Shown here: piece by piece, positions 41,301-52,669 of the stretch | How positions within the stretch are numbered: position 1 is the first letter of the stretch | Layout of the letters: every line of letters begins with the position of its first letter | DNA from: Tritrichomonas musculus | Lineage: Eukaryota; Parabasalia; Tritrichomonadida; Tritrichomonadidae | Assembly: GCA_039105265.1 (NCBI GenBank) | Contig: JAPFFF010000037.1 | Coordinates: 372,001-436,000, forward strand | Direction of reading: 5' to 3' | DNA length: 64,000 bases | Made by a program: the position numbers and the translations under genes | The notes under the pieces: model-generated | What the model was told of the DNA's origin: nothing | What the model saw: only the letters and a program-made list of their open reading frames with translations | The model's database searches: none

Positions 41301-44171
41301 ATGACTAACCAAGTCATCAATTTATACGACGAACTTCCAGATTTTGCGAATAAAGAAAATAGAAATATTCATTCCGCGATTATCAAAAAAAATGCAGAAC
41401 TTAAAACTCTTCAAAGTGAATGTTCTGATCTTCAATCTCGTGTTAGTAACTTATCGCAGCATTTAAATAGTATTAAAATCGAAATTGGTACATCTCAAGA
41501 TCTCCTTTCAGCCAAAGTTAGGCAAACAGAAGAAGAAAAGCATCTACAGCAATTATGTGATAGAGAACAAGGAAAAATTGCAAGCGAACTCTCAAAGCTC
41601 AAAGAACAAACCGAATATATTAATGCAAAAGTTGACGCTGTTCAATATAAAACCAATATTTCGCAAAAAAGGATAAGTGAATTCAATGAAGAATCCAAAG
41701 AAAATCAACAAGAATTAGAACAATGGATTACAATTGCACGCCAGAAAGAGGAGGATTATCTTGTTCTCCAACAATACCATAAAGAAGATGAAAAGCAAAT
41801 TCGAACTCTATTATCGGATATTGAAAAAGCAACATCATTAATAGAGAGCAAAAAAGCTGAGCTTGACCAGGAAATTACAGCTACCCGAGCTTTGCAAATT
41901 GAATTAAATATCACCGCGGAACATTTTCGAAAAATGCATGAAGAACGATCAAAGCTTTTATCTCAATGGGAACAAACTTTACAGCAAATGCAAAATCTAA
42001 ATGAGTCAATTGAGAAAATGACAAATGATTACGAATCCCGCAAATCTTCAGTAATTGAATTGCAAGATTTAATTACTGAACAAGGGAAAGTACTTGAAGC
42101 AGCAGAATTATCTAATCAAGATCTAGATCGTCAAGCAGAATCGAAAGAAAATGAAATTTCACAAAAAAGCAAAGAATATGAATCGGAATCTATTTCTCTT
42201 TCAAACTTTACAGAAAAAGTTGAATCGCAACGTCATCAACTTGAAAAGATAGATGGTGATTGTCGATATTATCAAGGAGAAATCAATAACTACAAAGAAC
42301 GAATTGCTCAAGAAAAGGCGCGAAAAGAAGGGTTCCTTGTCCGTCTTCAAGGGGCACAAGCAGGTCGGATTAACAATGAAGGAATTCCAGCTGAATTAAA
42401 TGAATTAAATGATTTATTAAAAAAAAGCGAAGACGAATTGAGTTCGATTGAATCTCGTGTTGATGATGAAAAAAATCAAATATTAAAATTAACGCAAGAA
42501 ATTTACGAAACTAGGAAAAATGAGAAAAAAATGATTGATGAAATTCAGAGCTCACAAATCTATTCAAAAAATCTCAATTCAAAATTGAAAGACATAGATA
42601 AAGAACTCCAGAAGCAACTAGAACAACTCTATGGAACAAACATGCAAATTCAGCAAATGGAAAGGAAGATAGGAAGGCAAAATGGAGAACGTTCCGAAGA
42701 AGAAAAAATCGAGATTCAATTACAAATTAATGAATTACAAAAAATTTACGATGAGAAGCTTTCTTCCGATGAAACGCTTCAAAAACAACTAGATAAGCTT
42801 AATACAGATCTAAATCAAGCCAAGAAGAAAAAAGAAGAGCTTGAAAAAGTGAAAAATGATTTGGCTGTAAAATTTAACGAACTTAGACTCGACCAAGAAA
42901 CGATTGAAAAGTCGATCGTTCAAGCACGTTCACAAAAAGAGACTGTTCTTGTCCAATTAAACATGCTCAAGCTTCAAGTTGAAAAGTTAAGTTCACAATT
43001 GGCCTCAAAAAGTGACGAACAAATATCCTCTGAAAAACAAAAACAACTGATTCAATTTTCAATGATGGAAAGAATTGGTGAAATTGACGACCACCTTGCT
43101 GCCCTCAGAACACAGCTCAAGACAGAAGAAGAAGCAAGGCATACTGCACAGATTGACCTCAACGAAATGAAGAAACAAAGGGACCTTCTTCAGACAAGGT
43201 ATGAGTCAATGATAGGTCAAATTGGGGAGTTCGAAATAGTCGAAAAAAATAAAAATTCAGAGGATAAAGACGGTTGTGGTGAAATAATTCAACCTTGCTA
43301 TATTATTCAGTTTGCCAAAGAAAGAGACGAGGTTAATTTAAAAGGAGACCAACTCGAGGAAGAATTGAAGATTGCTATAAAGGAGTTACGCGGTCTTGAA
43401 AAGGCTATGGAGAAATTGACCGGCAAAAGCATATCTCCATCTAAAATGATCGAAGTTCTCAATAATAGTGGGAAAATTACAAATAACGAAAAGAAAACAT
43501 TACTTGAGGAGCAAATAGAAGTCGCCCGCCAAAAACTAAGCGCAAGAAAAGAAGAAGCCCAAATTGCAATATCAGATCGCCAAAAAACAGAAGAGTTATA
43601 CGAATACCAGCAAAAAATGATAACGGAATTACAAAACGAAATCAACCAACTGAAGCCCGTCGTTGAAAAAATCAATTTCGAAAATAAAGAATTAAATGAC
43701 GATCTTAAAAAGGCAACCTTCATTTTCACAAAAAACAAAGACGAACAAAGAAAGAAAGCTCTCAATAATCAATCCGACGTTACTGAGCTTAAATATCCAG
43801 CAACTGTTACCGAAATGAATGTCGAATACAGAATTCTGAGGTCTATCGTTGATAATGCAGTTAACGAGCTCTCAAACCTAGTCAAAAACAATAGAGAAAT
43901 TGAACAAAACGTTTCTGAAGGTTTGGCCAAAATTGGAATTCTTACGAAATTGAATACCTCTCAAAAAGTGGCTTCAAATTCTCCTGTTAAAAACGCAACA
44001 ATCGTGAAGCCAAAGACGCCAACTTCGATTGCATCCTCGAGAAGCAACTCTTCGATAGCTGCACATTCGCCTGTTTTGAATAAAAGAGTTACTGGTCAAA
44101 AAGTGCCAAATATTTCAAAATTGGCGTCAAAACCACTGAAACCGCCACATATCGGTCCTGTGAACAAATAA
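41301..44171 (+). CDS. CCDC39: CCDC39/FAP59 axonemal ruler protein
   Basis: The start is taken at the ATG at 41301 (MTNQVINLYDELPDFANKEN); the TTG-initiated extension is not credible. It gives 956 residues against about 940 in animals. It is almost entirely coiled coil, with positional similarity to CCDC39: EQWITIARQKEEDYLVLQQY near residue 144 matches the animal LEAWLEES..ALTLQKY. It is followed by FRKMHEERSKLLSQWEQTLQ, matching [21 protein letters not shown]. A later YIIQFAKERDEV matches YVIKAAQEKEEL. The tail is Ser/Thr-rich and basic, as in animals. With CCDC40 it forms the 96-nm ruler that sets the repeat of radial spokes and inner dynein arms in motile flagella. No obvious domain is missing. 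A strong marker of a flagellate. Confidence 0.92.
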   Translation: MTNQVINLYDELPDFANKENRNIHSAIIKKNAELKTLQSECSDLQSRVSNLSQHLNSIKIEIGTSQDLLSAKVRQTEEEKHLQQLCDREQGKIASELSKLKEQTEYINAKVDAVQYKTNISQKRISEFNEESKENQQELEQWITIARQKEEDYLVLQQYHKEDEKQIRTLLSDIEKATSLIESKKAELDQEITATRALQIELNITAEHFRKMHEERSKLLSQWEQTLQQMQNLNESIEKMTNDYESRKSSVIELQDLITEQGKVLEAAELSNQDLDRQAESKENEISQKSKEYESESISLSNFTEKVESQRHQLEKIDGDCRYYQGEINNYKERIAQEKARKEGFLVRLQGAQAGRINNEGIPAELNELNDLLKKSEDELSSIESRVDDEKNQILKLTQEIYETRKNEKKMIDEIQSSQIYSKNLNSKLKDIDKELQKQLEQLYGTNMQIQQMERKIGRQNGERSEEEKIEIQLQINELQKIYDEKLSSDETLQKQLDKLNTDLNQAKKKKEELEKVKNDLAVKFNELRLDQETIEKSIVQARSQKETVLVQLNMLKLQVEKLSSQLASKSDEQISSEKQKQLIQFSMMERIGEIDDHLAALRTQLKTEEEARHTAQIDLNEMKKQRDLLQTRYESMIGQIGEFEIVEKNKNSEDKDGCGEIIQPCYIIQFAKERDEVNLKGDQLEEELKIAIKELRGLEKAMEKLTGKSISPSKMIEVLNNSGKITNNEKKTLLEEQIEVARQKLSARKEEAQIAISDRQKTEELYEYQQKMITELQNEINQLKPVVEKINFENKELNDDLKKATFIFTKNKDEQRKKALNNQSDVTELKYPATVTEMNVEYRILRSIVDNAVNELSNLVKNNREIEQNVSEGLAKIGILTKLNTSQKVASNSPVKNATIVKPKTPTSIASSRSNSSIAAHSPVLNKRVTGQKVPNISKLASKPLKPPHIGPVNK

Positions 44172-45226
44172 AAATTCTGATTTGATGTCTTCAATTCAAT
44201 GATTGAATTTGTGAGTCAGCGTTTTTTTGACCTTAAATTGACCTTTTGGTGTTTTTGATTAGTTTTCGGATTTTCAAAAAGATATATATTGTTTGTATAT
44301 AAACAAGAGAGATTTTCTCGATTTTAGTAATTTATTCAATAACTTTTCAAATGCATTTACGCAATCTCTAATTTGCTCAGATTAGCAATGGAATTGATGC
44401 ATTTAAATATTGCTAATGTAAAAAATTCAAATTCTCTAGGTACAACTTTTTTGAGTGTTTTACAAAACTCAAAAATAGTTGTAAAACAGAGAATAAAGAT
44501 AAATGAAGTAGAGATGCGCGTAGCCATCAAAAAGCTACTTCATTTATTTTTTTAAAAAAAAAAAAAAAAATTAGATTTGTTTAAAAGTCAACATTTGAAT
44601 TTATATATAATCCATCAATATCGTGACAATCTATGTTTAAATTCGAATGATAATCCAACGATTTCGAAATATAAAATCTTTTTATCAATAATTCATGTAT
44701 AATATTTCATTTAAAAAAAAATTATCAATAAGAAGGCAGCTATAATTATATCAATTTGTAATTGAGCTTTAAGTTCGTTGGAAAAAAAAAGGAAATATCA
44801 TTCCCTTTATTTTCAAAAAAACAAAATTTTATATGTTAAATATAATTAACATATATATAAATAATTTAATGATCATTGGGGTTAAAAATTTTTGTTTAAT
44901 TAAGAAAAAGGATGATGAAATTGAACTTTTTGAGTGGAAAAAAGTAGTTTTTGTTGAAATGTTGCATGCGTAAAGTGTATCTTGAATTACTCTTTATTCT
45001 CAATTATTATTGTTCAAATTTGTTAGTGTGTTGAGTTATAAGCAATATCACATTTCTGATAGTCGCCTTTTGAGAAAATATCTCAATTATTTCAAAAAGT
45101 GTCAAAAATGTTATATGTGAATTAAGATGATAAAATTAAAGTATATCAAGTTCTATATAAAATCTGAGAAAGAAAATAATGCTAAAATGAAGTGAAAATG
45201 TTAGGTATTAAAAAAAATAGGACATT
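44172..45226. other. Non-coding, A/T-rich
   Basis: Downstream flank of CCDC39, with homopolymer A/T runs (e.g. 44548-44572). A 60-codon frame at 44373-44555 has no support. Nothing else identified. Confidence 0.45.
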
Positions 45227-45858
45227 CGTTTTTATCTACGCCACTTTTTGAATGGTTTTTCTATCCATGAGTAGCTACTCATGGAAAGTAAAAAAACACC
45301 ATCTTAAGGTACAAATCTAGTACTTTATAGATTGAGAGAAAGCACGTTATATATTTGAGACCCCTTGCCCTATTGAAAAAGTTTTATTTTGAATGCGTGT
45401 CAGATTTGAAATTCTGAACTTTATTTTTTTTTTTTTTTTAATAAAATTTTTATGATAAAAATATTTTTTTATATAACATGTCCTTTAGTTTTAATAAAGT
45501 GTCAAAAAAATTTGCGGTTTCTAAACGTACTAGATTTGTACCTTAAGGTGAAATTTAACTTACTCTGTTAAGAAAATTAACCAAAAAAATTGTAAATTTA
45601 AATTTTTCCTTAAAATTTTAACTATTAGCTTTTTTTGATATAATTTTTTTTATTTTTACATAATTTTTCAGGAATATACGCTCCAGTGATCACCACAGGG
45701 CTGCGCGAAGCCGAATCAGGTTCCTTGAATTGCTGGATGAATCGGGAAGCCATTTGAACTATATATTTATGCATTATTTAGTAAAAAATGAATAAAAAAT
45801 GTATAAAAAAGTATTCAAAAAGTTTAAAAGTTTTCAAAAAGTGGCGTAGAAAAATACG
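45227..45858. mobile_element. Terminal-inverted-repeat element carrying a GC-rich fragment, about 0.63 kb
   Basis: The outer inverted repeats, 26 bases with two mismatches, are at 45227-45252 and 45833-45858. The perfect core is TCTACGCCACTTTTTGAA (45235-45252) and its complement (45833-45850). A nested, exact 21-base inverted repeat lies at 45303-45323 and 45527-45547 (containing TTAAGGTACAAATCTAGTA). The interior is A/T-rich except for a GC-rich block at 45668-45756. There is no transposase frame, so if mobile it is non-autonomous. No target-site duplication is certain. Unknown family. Confidence 0.5.
45668..45756. other. GC-rich island inside the inverted-repeat element
   Basis: About 90 bases of near 50% G+C in a region near 20%. 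Both strands are open. The plus strand reads PVITTGLREAESGSLNCW to a TGA at 45753. The minus strand reads MASRFIQQFKEPDSASRSPV from an ATG at 45753. The right edge sits exactly where the minus ATG and the plus stop coincide. It may be a captured gene fragment; I cannot name the source. Confidence 0.45.
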
Positions 45859-46081
45859 ATTCCCCAAAAAAAATAGGTTATCGTTATTAGAATTGTCATA
45901 TATAGACATATATCTATAGTCTTGTACCACAAGTAGCACTAAATTAAATACCAAAACAGCTGATTTTTGGGGGTTTTCGTCAATTAAATTAGCTGTCACG
46001 CGACTGTGGCGGGTATATATACTAATTTGGTCGAGGATGACAAAAATGTCAATTTTTGGTAGACTGAATGAATTAGAGCTA

Positions 46082-46137
46082 AGGGAGTGAGCGAAGCGAA
46101 CGTGGGTGAAGCACGTAGTGCGGAACCCTCCTTAGTA
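46082..46137. other. Second GC-rich island with hairpin potential
   Basis: Starts CTAAGGGAGTGAGCGAAGCG and ends CCCTCCTTAG, so the ends can pair imperfectly. Inside, GCACGTAGTGC is a perfect short hairpin. One plus frame reads AKGVSEANVGEARSAEPSLV. It is strongly unlike its A/T-rich surroundings. It may be a structured RNA, a palindromic repeat or foreign DNA. Not identified. Confidence 0.45.
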
Positions 46138-46652
46138 TTGCTACTACTTATTCAAATTGTGTTGAAATTTTAATTCATGTCTAATTAAAAAACCATCAAA
46201 ATGTCGAAAGTATAGATTATTCATTGATCGTTTCAATAGGTTATATTTATTATTACAAATTAAGGCATAGATCTGTTTTTAAGTTATGCCATTTAAAATG
46301 AAGGCCGTCAATCAATACTGATTTGAAAATGTATCATTATGTCAAATAATAAATATAAACGAAACAGTTCTTTTTATAGTTCCTATTAATGTAAGATTTG
46401 GCACAAAAACAGTCGCGATGGTGTTATTATTCCTGATAAATATAATGGCAAACGGAGGATGTATATGAAGTTAGAGCTAATGGAATAACATTTAACAAGA
46501 AATTCATTATAAAATGTCAGACATATAAAGTTTGAAATTCGCTAATTGGTGATACTGCTCCACATCTTAAAAGTTTATAGTAAAATGGTTGGATAGTTTG
46601 GAGCCCAATTTATGCATTTTAAAATTATATCAAATCAGAATTTGAGCAAAAT

Positions 46653-47150
46653 GAAGAGGTATATTTTCAGTTCTTAAAAATGTGGAAATAATGAATTCAG
46701 CAAAAAAATTAGGTTTTGTTCTACATTTCATTCTACCAGGACTGACAGATTTCTGCCATTCATTGGATGTTAAACTATTTACTATAATGAAAGCATATTT
46801 AAAGCAAATGATTCGTTCATTTCTAAGAGACGACAAAGATGTGTCAAAAAAATGGTTTACAAAAGCCTTATTGATTGAAATATACTATGCTTTGATATGG
46901 CCCAGTCTTTATTGTAGGAATATACTATGCTTGTAAATATGCAAATTAATGATAAAAATCATTTACTACCCAATTAATGACTTAATGTAAGAAGCACTTT
47001 GATTGAACATGATCTTAATAAATGTTTTAGAAAAACTGAACTAAAGATTATCTGAAAGCGCATTGATTGTCGTTGAAATAATGAAAGACCTCTTAAAATA
47101 AAGCAATTTGATGATGAATTCTTGTCTAGTCATACTATAAACAGTAACTC
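46653..47150 (+). pseudogene. Catalytic-region relic of a pogo-like (DDE_1) transposase
   Basis: The open part encodes LGFVLHFILPGLTDFCHSLD followed by VKLFTIMKA. It matches the LP-x-x-(S/T)-(T/S)-D-x-x-(Q)PLDV-x-(F) block just before the last catalytic residue in pogo/Tigger transposases. The frame closes at 46936, and weaker coding-like fragments (STLIEHDLNKCFRKTELKII) continue in other frames to about 47150, as in the C-terminal part of such proteins. The N-terminal HTH is absent here; an HTH fragment of the same general type is at 3543. A dead copy. Confidence 0.5.
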
Positions 47151-49278
47151 ATCAATTTTTGTAATAATTGATGGATAACGTCTCTTTTTCCATCTCTATA
47201 TGCAACATATCAAAGTGAGCATTCATATCTCTTTTTGAAATTTAAAACACATAGGCTTTGGTCATCTTTGCGACACAATCACCAGTGAAAATGAGGTCAC
47301 CATTATCTATCTAGTGCTCTCATAAGCAAGACTTGTAGATCTTCACTCATAAAGTGTCTTATCAAAAAAAGATATAATTCCACGAGTAACTTCAATCTAA
47401 TTGCAAAATATTTCAAAAATATCTCATGTTAAAAACATTATTATCGAAAGTATGCGGGCAGAATGCTCCATCTGGTCAATAAACTCTAAATCATTTCCTA
47501 TTAAAATGATCAATGAACTCTTTTCATAGCTTCTAACTAGCCAATACCTTTCTCTTCTTGATTAACTCATCAATTTTTTTTTATCAATATCAGACATCCA
47601 GTATAATATGGCAAGTTCAATCTTGAGTTAAAATATTGAAAAAAAATAAACTTGTTGAGAAGTGGCAAAATAAAACATAGAATATTTTCACTTTTTGAAA
47701 ATCAATCAAAATCAAAATAAAACATAGAATATTTCCACTTTTTTGAATAAATATATTCAAAAAATGTGTATAGTAACGGCAAAAATATAAAATTGCTTTA
47801 TTTTTTAAATATATATTGTAATTAATGTATTAATAAATATTGAATATAATATTGTCTGATTTTAATCGATAAATGCATCGGTAAACAAAAAACTTTTTTT
47901 GTGAAAAATAATTACAATAAATATTCAATTTAATAAAAATATTTTTTTTTTTTTTTTCATATCTTTTTATTATATTGTTTTTTCGATATATTTTATATAT
48001 TTATATTATTATGTTAAATTTGTTATATTATTTATTATTTCTTTAACTTTTAATATTTGCATTTGTTTTAATTATTAAAATTATATTTATACTGCAAAGG
48101 TGATATTTATGTTTTTCTTCATGTTAGCATGCTGGTTTACTCTTGTGAGCATAAAATAATACATTATTACTATCATCAGCATGACCAAGGTTTGATTTTT
48201 ATTTTGACATAAAAATTGATGCTAGAACTCATATTCATTAAAATTACTCTAAATACATGAATGTATATCTCGTTGATAAACAAAACTATAATTCTTCTTG
48301 GTTTCAATCAATAAAAAAATGGAATTTCGTTCTTTGGTATTTTAAAAATTTATATTTTATTTTTTATATTTTTATTAACTCAAAGCATAATATAATTATT
48401 TCAATTTTGTTATATTTTATTTTTAGATTTATTCATTTATTCAGTATCTATAGAAAATGGATCATTGAAAAAAAAATTCAGAATGTATTTTGAATTCATA
48501 TCTCAATATTTTTGAATACATATATCAATATATATCTTAATATTTATGAGATATTGAAATATTTGAAATAACCTTTTAAAAAGTGTTTACATTTTATGAC
48601 AATTTTAATATAAATATTCATTGACTGTAAACATGTATATTCATTTATTTATATCTAATATATATATTATGTTTAATATAAAATATTGTAAATTGATATT
48701 GCAGCTAATATCAATGGATTAATGAAATTATCGAGGCCCATATTTAAAAGAAATTCTTAGATGCACCTATCGAGTAGTTTGTTGTAATTATCAGTTCATT
48801 TTATTTCATACACGAATAAAAATAATATACTAAATTTGTAAGAAATAAAATTAACCAGAATCCTCTAAAATAATAAAAATTTAACAAAAAACTAATTTTT
48901 TTTTTTAAATTCCTTAAATTTTAGTTCATTTTTAAATATATACCTCAGGAGCATGCTAATATCAATATATGATACAGAATAAGGTATTATATTTATTAAT
49001 TCTTTCTCAAATAATGTTAGATAGGAAAGATATTCTAATTATAATAATATTAAAAAAGTTCAAAATCTCCCTTTAAAATTAAAATCTTAGAGCCTAATTG
49101 CGATATTAATAAATATTTATAAGAGAACAATGTAAAAAAATAAATAATTGGGTGGATATTTTCAAAATATTGAAAAATCAAAAATACGTTATTTTCGTTA
49201 ATATACACATTTCAAAAATAACGATTTTTTCAACACATATCGGTGTATTTATATAATTTTGATTAATTCTTAGTTTTT
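47151..49278. other. Long non-coding stretch, partly decayed coding
   Basis: On the minus strand, 47160-47610 shows brief protein-like blocks (SDIDKKKL, IEVTRGIISFFDKTLYE, NGDLIFTGDCVAKMTKAYVF) split by stops, suggesting an unidentified gene relic. A 20-base sequence (CAAAATAAAACATAGAATAT) is repeated at about 47669 and 47714. The rest to 49278 is A/T-rich with T runs (47941-47957) and no gene. Confidence 0.35.
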
Positions 49279-50955
49279 ATGACTGAACAAATATCAGCAT
49301 CGCTAAAAGATATATTAAAATATTGCGAAGAACATGAAGCTGTTCAAAAGGCAATCTTGAATTATCTTGATGGAACAAATAATGAACAAAATCCAGACGC
49401 CGATTCTCAAAATTTAGCAAATTTCGTTTCTGAACTAAATAAAAACAACATTTTACATGATGAACAAGAAATAGACGAGCTTTTACGAATGATATCTCAC
49501 ATTGGCTCTAATTATCATCGTTTTCCAGACTTCTTTCCTAAAATTTTTAATTTACTCAACGTGATTAAAGAGGATATATCAAAATTCTACACAAACGAGG
49601 AGATTTTTAGCATTTTTTTAAATATCGAGCCAATTGCAATTTTTCTTCGTGATAATAATCTCTTAAATTTTGATGATGATGTTAATTATATCATCAAAAA
49701 TCCTGACAACCAAGGCATTTGTCAATATTTCAATCCAGAAAACAAAACAAACGAAGTCGAATATCAGCAAGCAGGCGAAAATCACAATATACTCTGTAAG
49801 TTAATTCGATTAGATCAAACAGAGGACTTTGCTAATTTCATAGAGGAAAATCACATTAATCTTGATTCCATTATCCCACCATCACCATTTGAAACAAATA
49901 GCTATCTTAAATCACACAAAGATACAAATTTAATTCAGTATGCCGTGTTTTGTGGGTCAATTAACGTATTCAGATACATCGCTGAAAAAGATTTAGATTT
50001 ATTAAACGAAACAGTTTGGGAGTATGCAATTCATGGCGATGGACCTGAAATTATTGACTTTTTAAAAGAAATTAGTATACCTCCACCGAAAGATAATTTT
50101 TCTAAATGCTTGAAATTATCAGTTATTAACTATCAAAAAGAGATAACCGATATTCTTCGTAACGAATTGATAACCACAACTAATGAAACTAATAGCGAAG
50201 AAAATGAGCCCAACCCACCTAAAAAGCATTATTTAGATCCACTTTTGAAAACAGCAGTATATTCACACAATATTACACAAATCAAAGAACTCATTGAAAA
50301 AGTTCCAGAAAATGGTATTAACGAACTATTTCAAGTTGCATGCAAAACTGGGTTCCACAAAATTGTTAAAGCTCTTGTTAATCTTCCTGTAATTAAGATA
50401 AACGATTGCATTTCTAAATCAGTGTTACATAAGGCATGTATCAACGGAGATATTGTTACAGTGAAACAGTTAATAGCTGTACCTAGTACCAACATTAATT
50501 TGCAATCAATGAAGGAATTAAAGGATGGTGTTCATTATTTTGATGGCTTAACTCCATTGGAATACGCAATTCAATATGGTCATAACAAAATAGTAGAACT
50601 GCTTCTTCAACAAGACCAAATTGATGTTAATCAAAACTCTCGATGGAGAGGAAACTTCCCATTGAATATTGCAGCAATATATGGAAATGTAAAAGCAATG
50701 GATCTTTTGTTAAAGCATCCTCAAATTGATGTAAATGTTAGATCAAATGATATATATCAGATTAAAAAAGATCTTAACCTTTCAGATGGTAGACAATCAC
50801 CATTGCATAATGCATGCATAAATAATCATATTGAAATTGTTAGAATGCTATTGAATCATCCAGGAATTAATCCAAATATTCAAAATTGGCAAGATAAAAA
50901 ACCATCTGAATGCACTACTAATCAAGAAATCAAAGAGTTATTCAATCATGATTAA
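49279..50955 (+). CDS. Ankyrin-repeat protein, 558 residues
   Basis: The N-terminal 300 residues are helical and resemble the degenerate ankyrin-like (DUF3447-type) region that precedes ankyrin repeats in hundreds of trichomonad proteins (FLNIEPIAIFLRDNNLLNFD; IQYAVFCGSINVFRYIAEKD). From about 325 to 555 come five or six ankyrin repeats. The best are DGLTPLEYAIQYGHNKIVEL, NFPLNIAAIYGNVKAMDLLL and QSPLHNACINNHIEIVRMLL, with the usual HPQIDVN / HPGINPN loop endings. There is no signal peptide or membrane helix. It probably acts as a cytosolic protein-protein adaptor; the partner is unknown. It belongs to a large expanded family, so a specific function cannot be inferred. It is codirectional with the DENN gene downstream. 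Confidence 0.9.
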   Translation: MTEQISASLKDILKYCEEHEAVQKAILNYLDGTNNEQNPDADSQNLANFVSELNKNNILHDEQEIDELLRMISHIGSNYHRFPDFFPKIFNLLNVIKEDISKFYTNEEIFSIFLNIEPIAIFLRDNNLLNFDDDVNYIIKNPDNQGICQYFNPENKTNEVEYQQAGENHNILCKLIRLDQTEDFANFIEENHINLDSIIPPSPFETNSYLKSHKDTNLIQYAVFCGSINVFRYIAEKDLDLLNETVWEYAIHGDGPEIIDFLKEISIPPPKDNFSKCLKLSVINYQKEITDILRNELITTTNETNSEENEPNPPKKHYLDPLLKTAVYSHNITQIKELIEKVPENGINELFQVACKTGFHKIVKALVNLPVIKINDCISKSVLHKACINGDIVTVKQLIAVPSTNINLQSMKELKDGVHYFDGLTPLEYAIQYGHNKIVELLLQQDQIDVNQNSRWRGNFPLNIAAIYGNVKAMDLLLKHPQIDVNVRSNDIYQIKKDLNLSDGRQSPLHNACINNHIEIVRMLLNHPGINPNIQNWQDKKPSECTTNQEIKELFNHD

Positions 50956-51373
50956 ATATTATTAACTAAAATTCATTCATGTATTTTTTTTTTAAATTGA
51001 TATTTTTAAATTTTGTTAATAGGCTTAGTATTCTCATTCCTTATAATAGAATAACTTAAATCTTTAAATAAGTTGAATGCATTTTGAACATTCAAGAATG
51101 TGAGTACATTTGATACATTTATTTAAGTTTTTTGAATTAAAAATTCAATGAATATTGTGTTTTAATGATGAACAATCTTAAACTCAGTTCAAAATGTAAT
51201 TCTCAATAAGTAAACTGAATTGGTTAGAATTGAGGAAGGCATGAAACTTTTGTTTCTCATCTTCTAATGTTATCCAATTGAGATAATTTTTATAAAATTG
51301 CTTTTTCATCTTACAAAGGAAACATAACTTTTTTTTTACAATTTTACAATTCAAAATTCGTAGTTAAATAACA
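50956..51373. other. Intergenic, A/T-rich
   Basis: 3' flank of the ankyrin gene and 5' flank of the DENN gene. Repeated TTGAATGCATTTTGAACATTC-like inverted motifs near 51075-51100. No gene. Confidence 0.4.
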
Positions 51374-52669
51374 ATGATTTCGCCTTCAGCATCAACTGAT
51401 ATTTCAGAAAAAGATTCATTTTTGCGCTTTTTTGAAGGCAATACAGACTTTTTCGAGAACTTTACCATTTGGCTTGTTGACTCTGATATTATTAATCGAA
51501 AAATGATTTTTCAATTCCCTCCAGACAGCTCCGCTCTTTCAGAAACAGCAAATCATATTTTTCCATCAGCAAAAAATCTTCCTGATCTTGACGATCAGAT
51601 TTTCCATATGGCTACAATTACACCTGAAGATGGAATACGCATCGTTTACTCTATTATTTTTAAAACAAGTGGCCAAATACGATTCGGAAAAGACAGAGAC
51701 TTAATTATACCAAAAGGCACAATTTTGATTATCGCTATTGAATCAAAATATTTACATCCATCAACATTTAGAAGTATCCTTATGCATACATTAAATCATC
51801 TTCCTTATTCTGGAATGCTTATTGACGAACTCGAATCATATATTAAACCATCTATTTCAATATTTCCGGATAAAATCGAATTTGTAGGGCTTCCTTTTGA
51901 TATCAGCTCATCAGCTGAACTTGGGAGGTTTCATCACTTCATATTTTCTTCTTTTAAGATTAATCAAGTGTTGAATATCTTGCTATTTCTTTTAAGCGGC
52001 TTTTCATTCCTCGTAACATCTGTCTCAACAACACAACTCAGTATTGGCTGCTTTTCATTACTCTCACTTCTTTTTCCAATTCAATGGCCTGTAATTTTTA
52101 TTACTGTTTTACCTGAGCATTTAATAGAATATGTGAATTCACCAGTACCATTTATAATTGGTATGCCCATCAACTTGATGGGGAAAGCGGAAGAAATTGG
52201 CTGCAAACCAGATGTATTTCTTAATCTCGACTTTACACATGTTTCTTGCCAGAAAAATGTTAAAATCAACTCAAAATACCTGGCATTAATTAAAACAGTT
52301 GAATCACTTATTGAAAGTGAACTTGAAAGTTACAGAACAAATTTAATTTTCCCTGCATACAAAATTCAGATTTATCTTTGGAAATTTATTACTGGTGCAG
52401 TAATGATAACGGCAGAATTAACTCAAACAGATTTAGACAGAGATGACCTGAAAGACTTTATTGCTCAAAAAATCCTTGATTTAAGCGAATCTATTCCTTC
52501 AAGAATACCGAAAAATTCTTTGCAAAGAATGCTTCTTGAAAGTCCAGTCATTAATCATTTTTGTAACAACTTAATATATAATTTAAAGCAAAGAACTCCA
52601 CCTGATTTCTTTAATGTTACAAATGATATGAAAAGCATATTGAAATCTGTTTTTAAGATAAAAAAGTGA
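51374..52669 (+). CDS. DENN-domain protein (putative Rab exchange factor), 431 residues
   Basis: The cDENN core is clear at residues about 205-262: FSFLVTSVSTTQLSIGCFSL, then LLFPIQWPVIFITVLPEHLI, then SPVPFIIGMP. This matches the pattern of DENN domains (VSSSLSLLS...LYPL-x-W...IPVLP...APTPFIIG). Upstream residues 30-190 have the longin-like uDENN layout, and the last 130 residues are helical, as in dDENN. DENN proteins act as exchange factors for Rab GTPases in endosomal and secretory traffic. This one is short, with no extra PPR, PLAT or kinase modules, so it is a nearly minimal DENN protein. The target Rab cannot be told. It converges on the CNOT9 gene. Confidence 0.85.
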   Translation: MISPSASTDISEKDSFLRFFEGNTDFFENFTIWLVDSDIINRKMIFQFPPDSSALSETANHIFPSAKNLPDLDDQIFHMATITPEDGIRIVYSIIFKTSGQIRFGKDRDLIIPKGTILIIAIESKYLHPSTFRSILMHTLNHLPYSGMLIDELESYIKPSISIFPDKIEFVGLPFDISSSAELGRFHHFIFSSFKINQVLNILLFLLSGFSFLVTSVSTTQLSIGCFSLLSLLFPIQWPVIFITVLPEHLIEYVNSPVPFIIGMPINLMGKAEEIGCKPDVFLNLDFTHVSCQKNVKINSKYLALIKTVESLIESELESYRTNLIFPAYKIQIYLWKFITGAVMITAELTQTDLDRDDLKDFIAQKILDLSESIPSRIPKNSLQRMLLESPVINHFCNNLIYNLKQRTPPDFFNVTNDMKSILKSVFKIKK

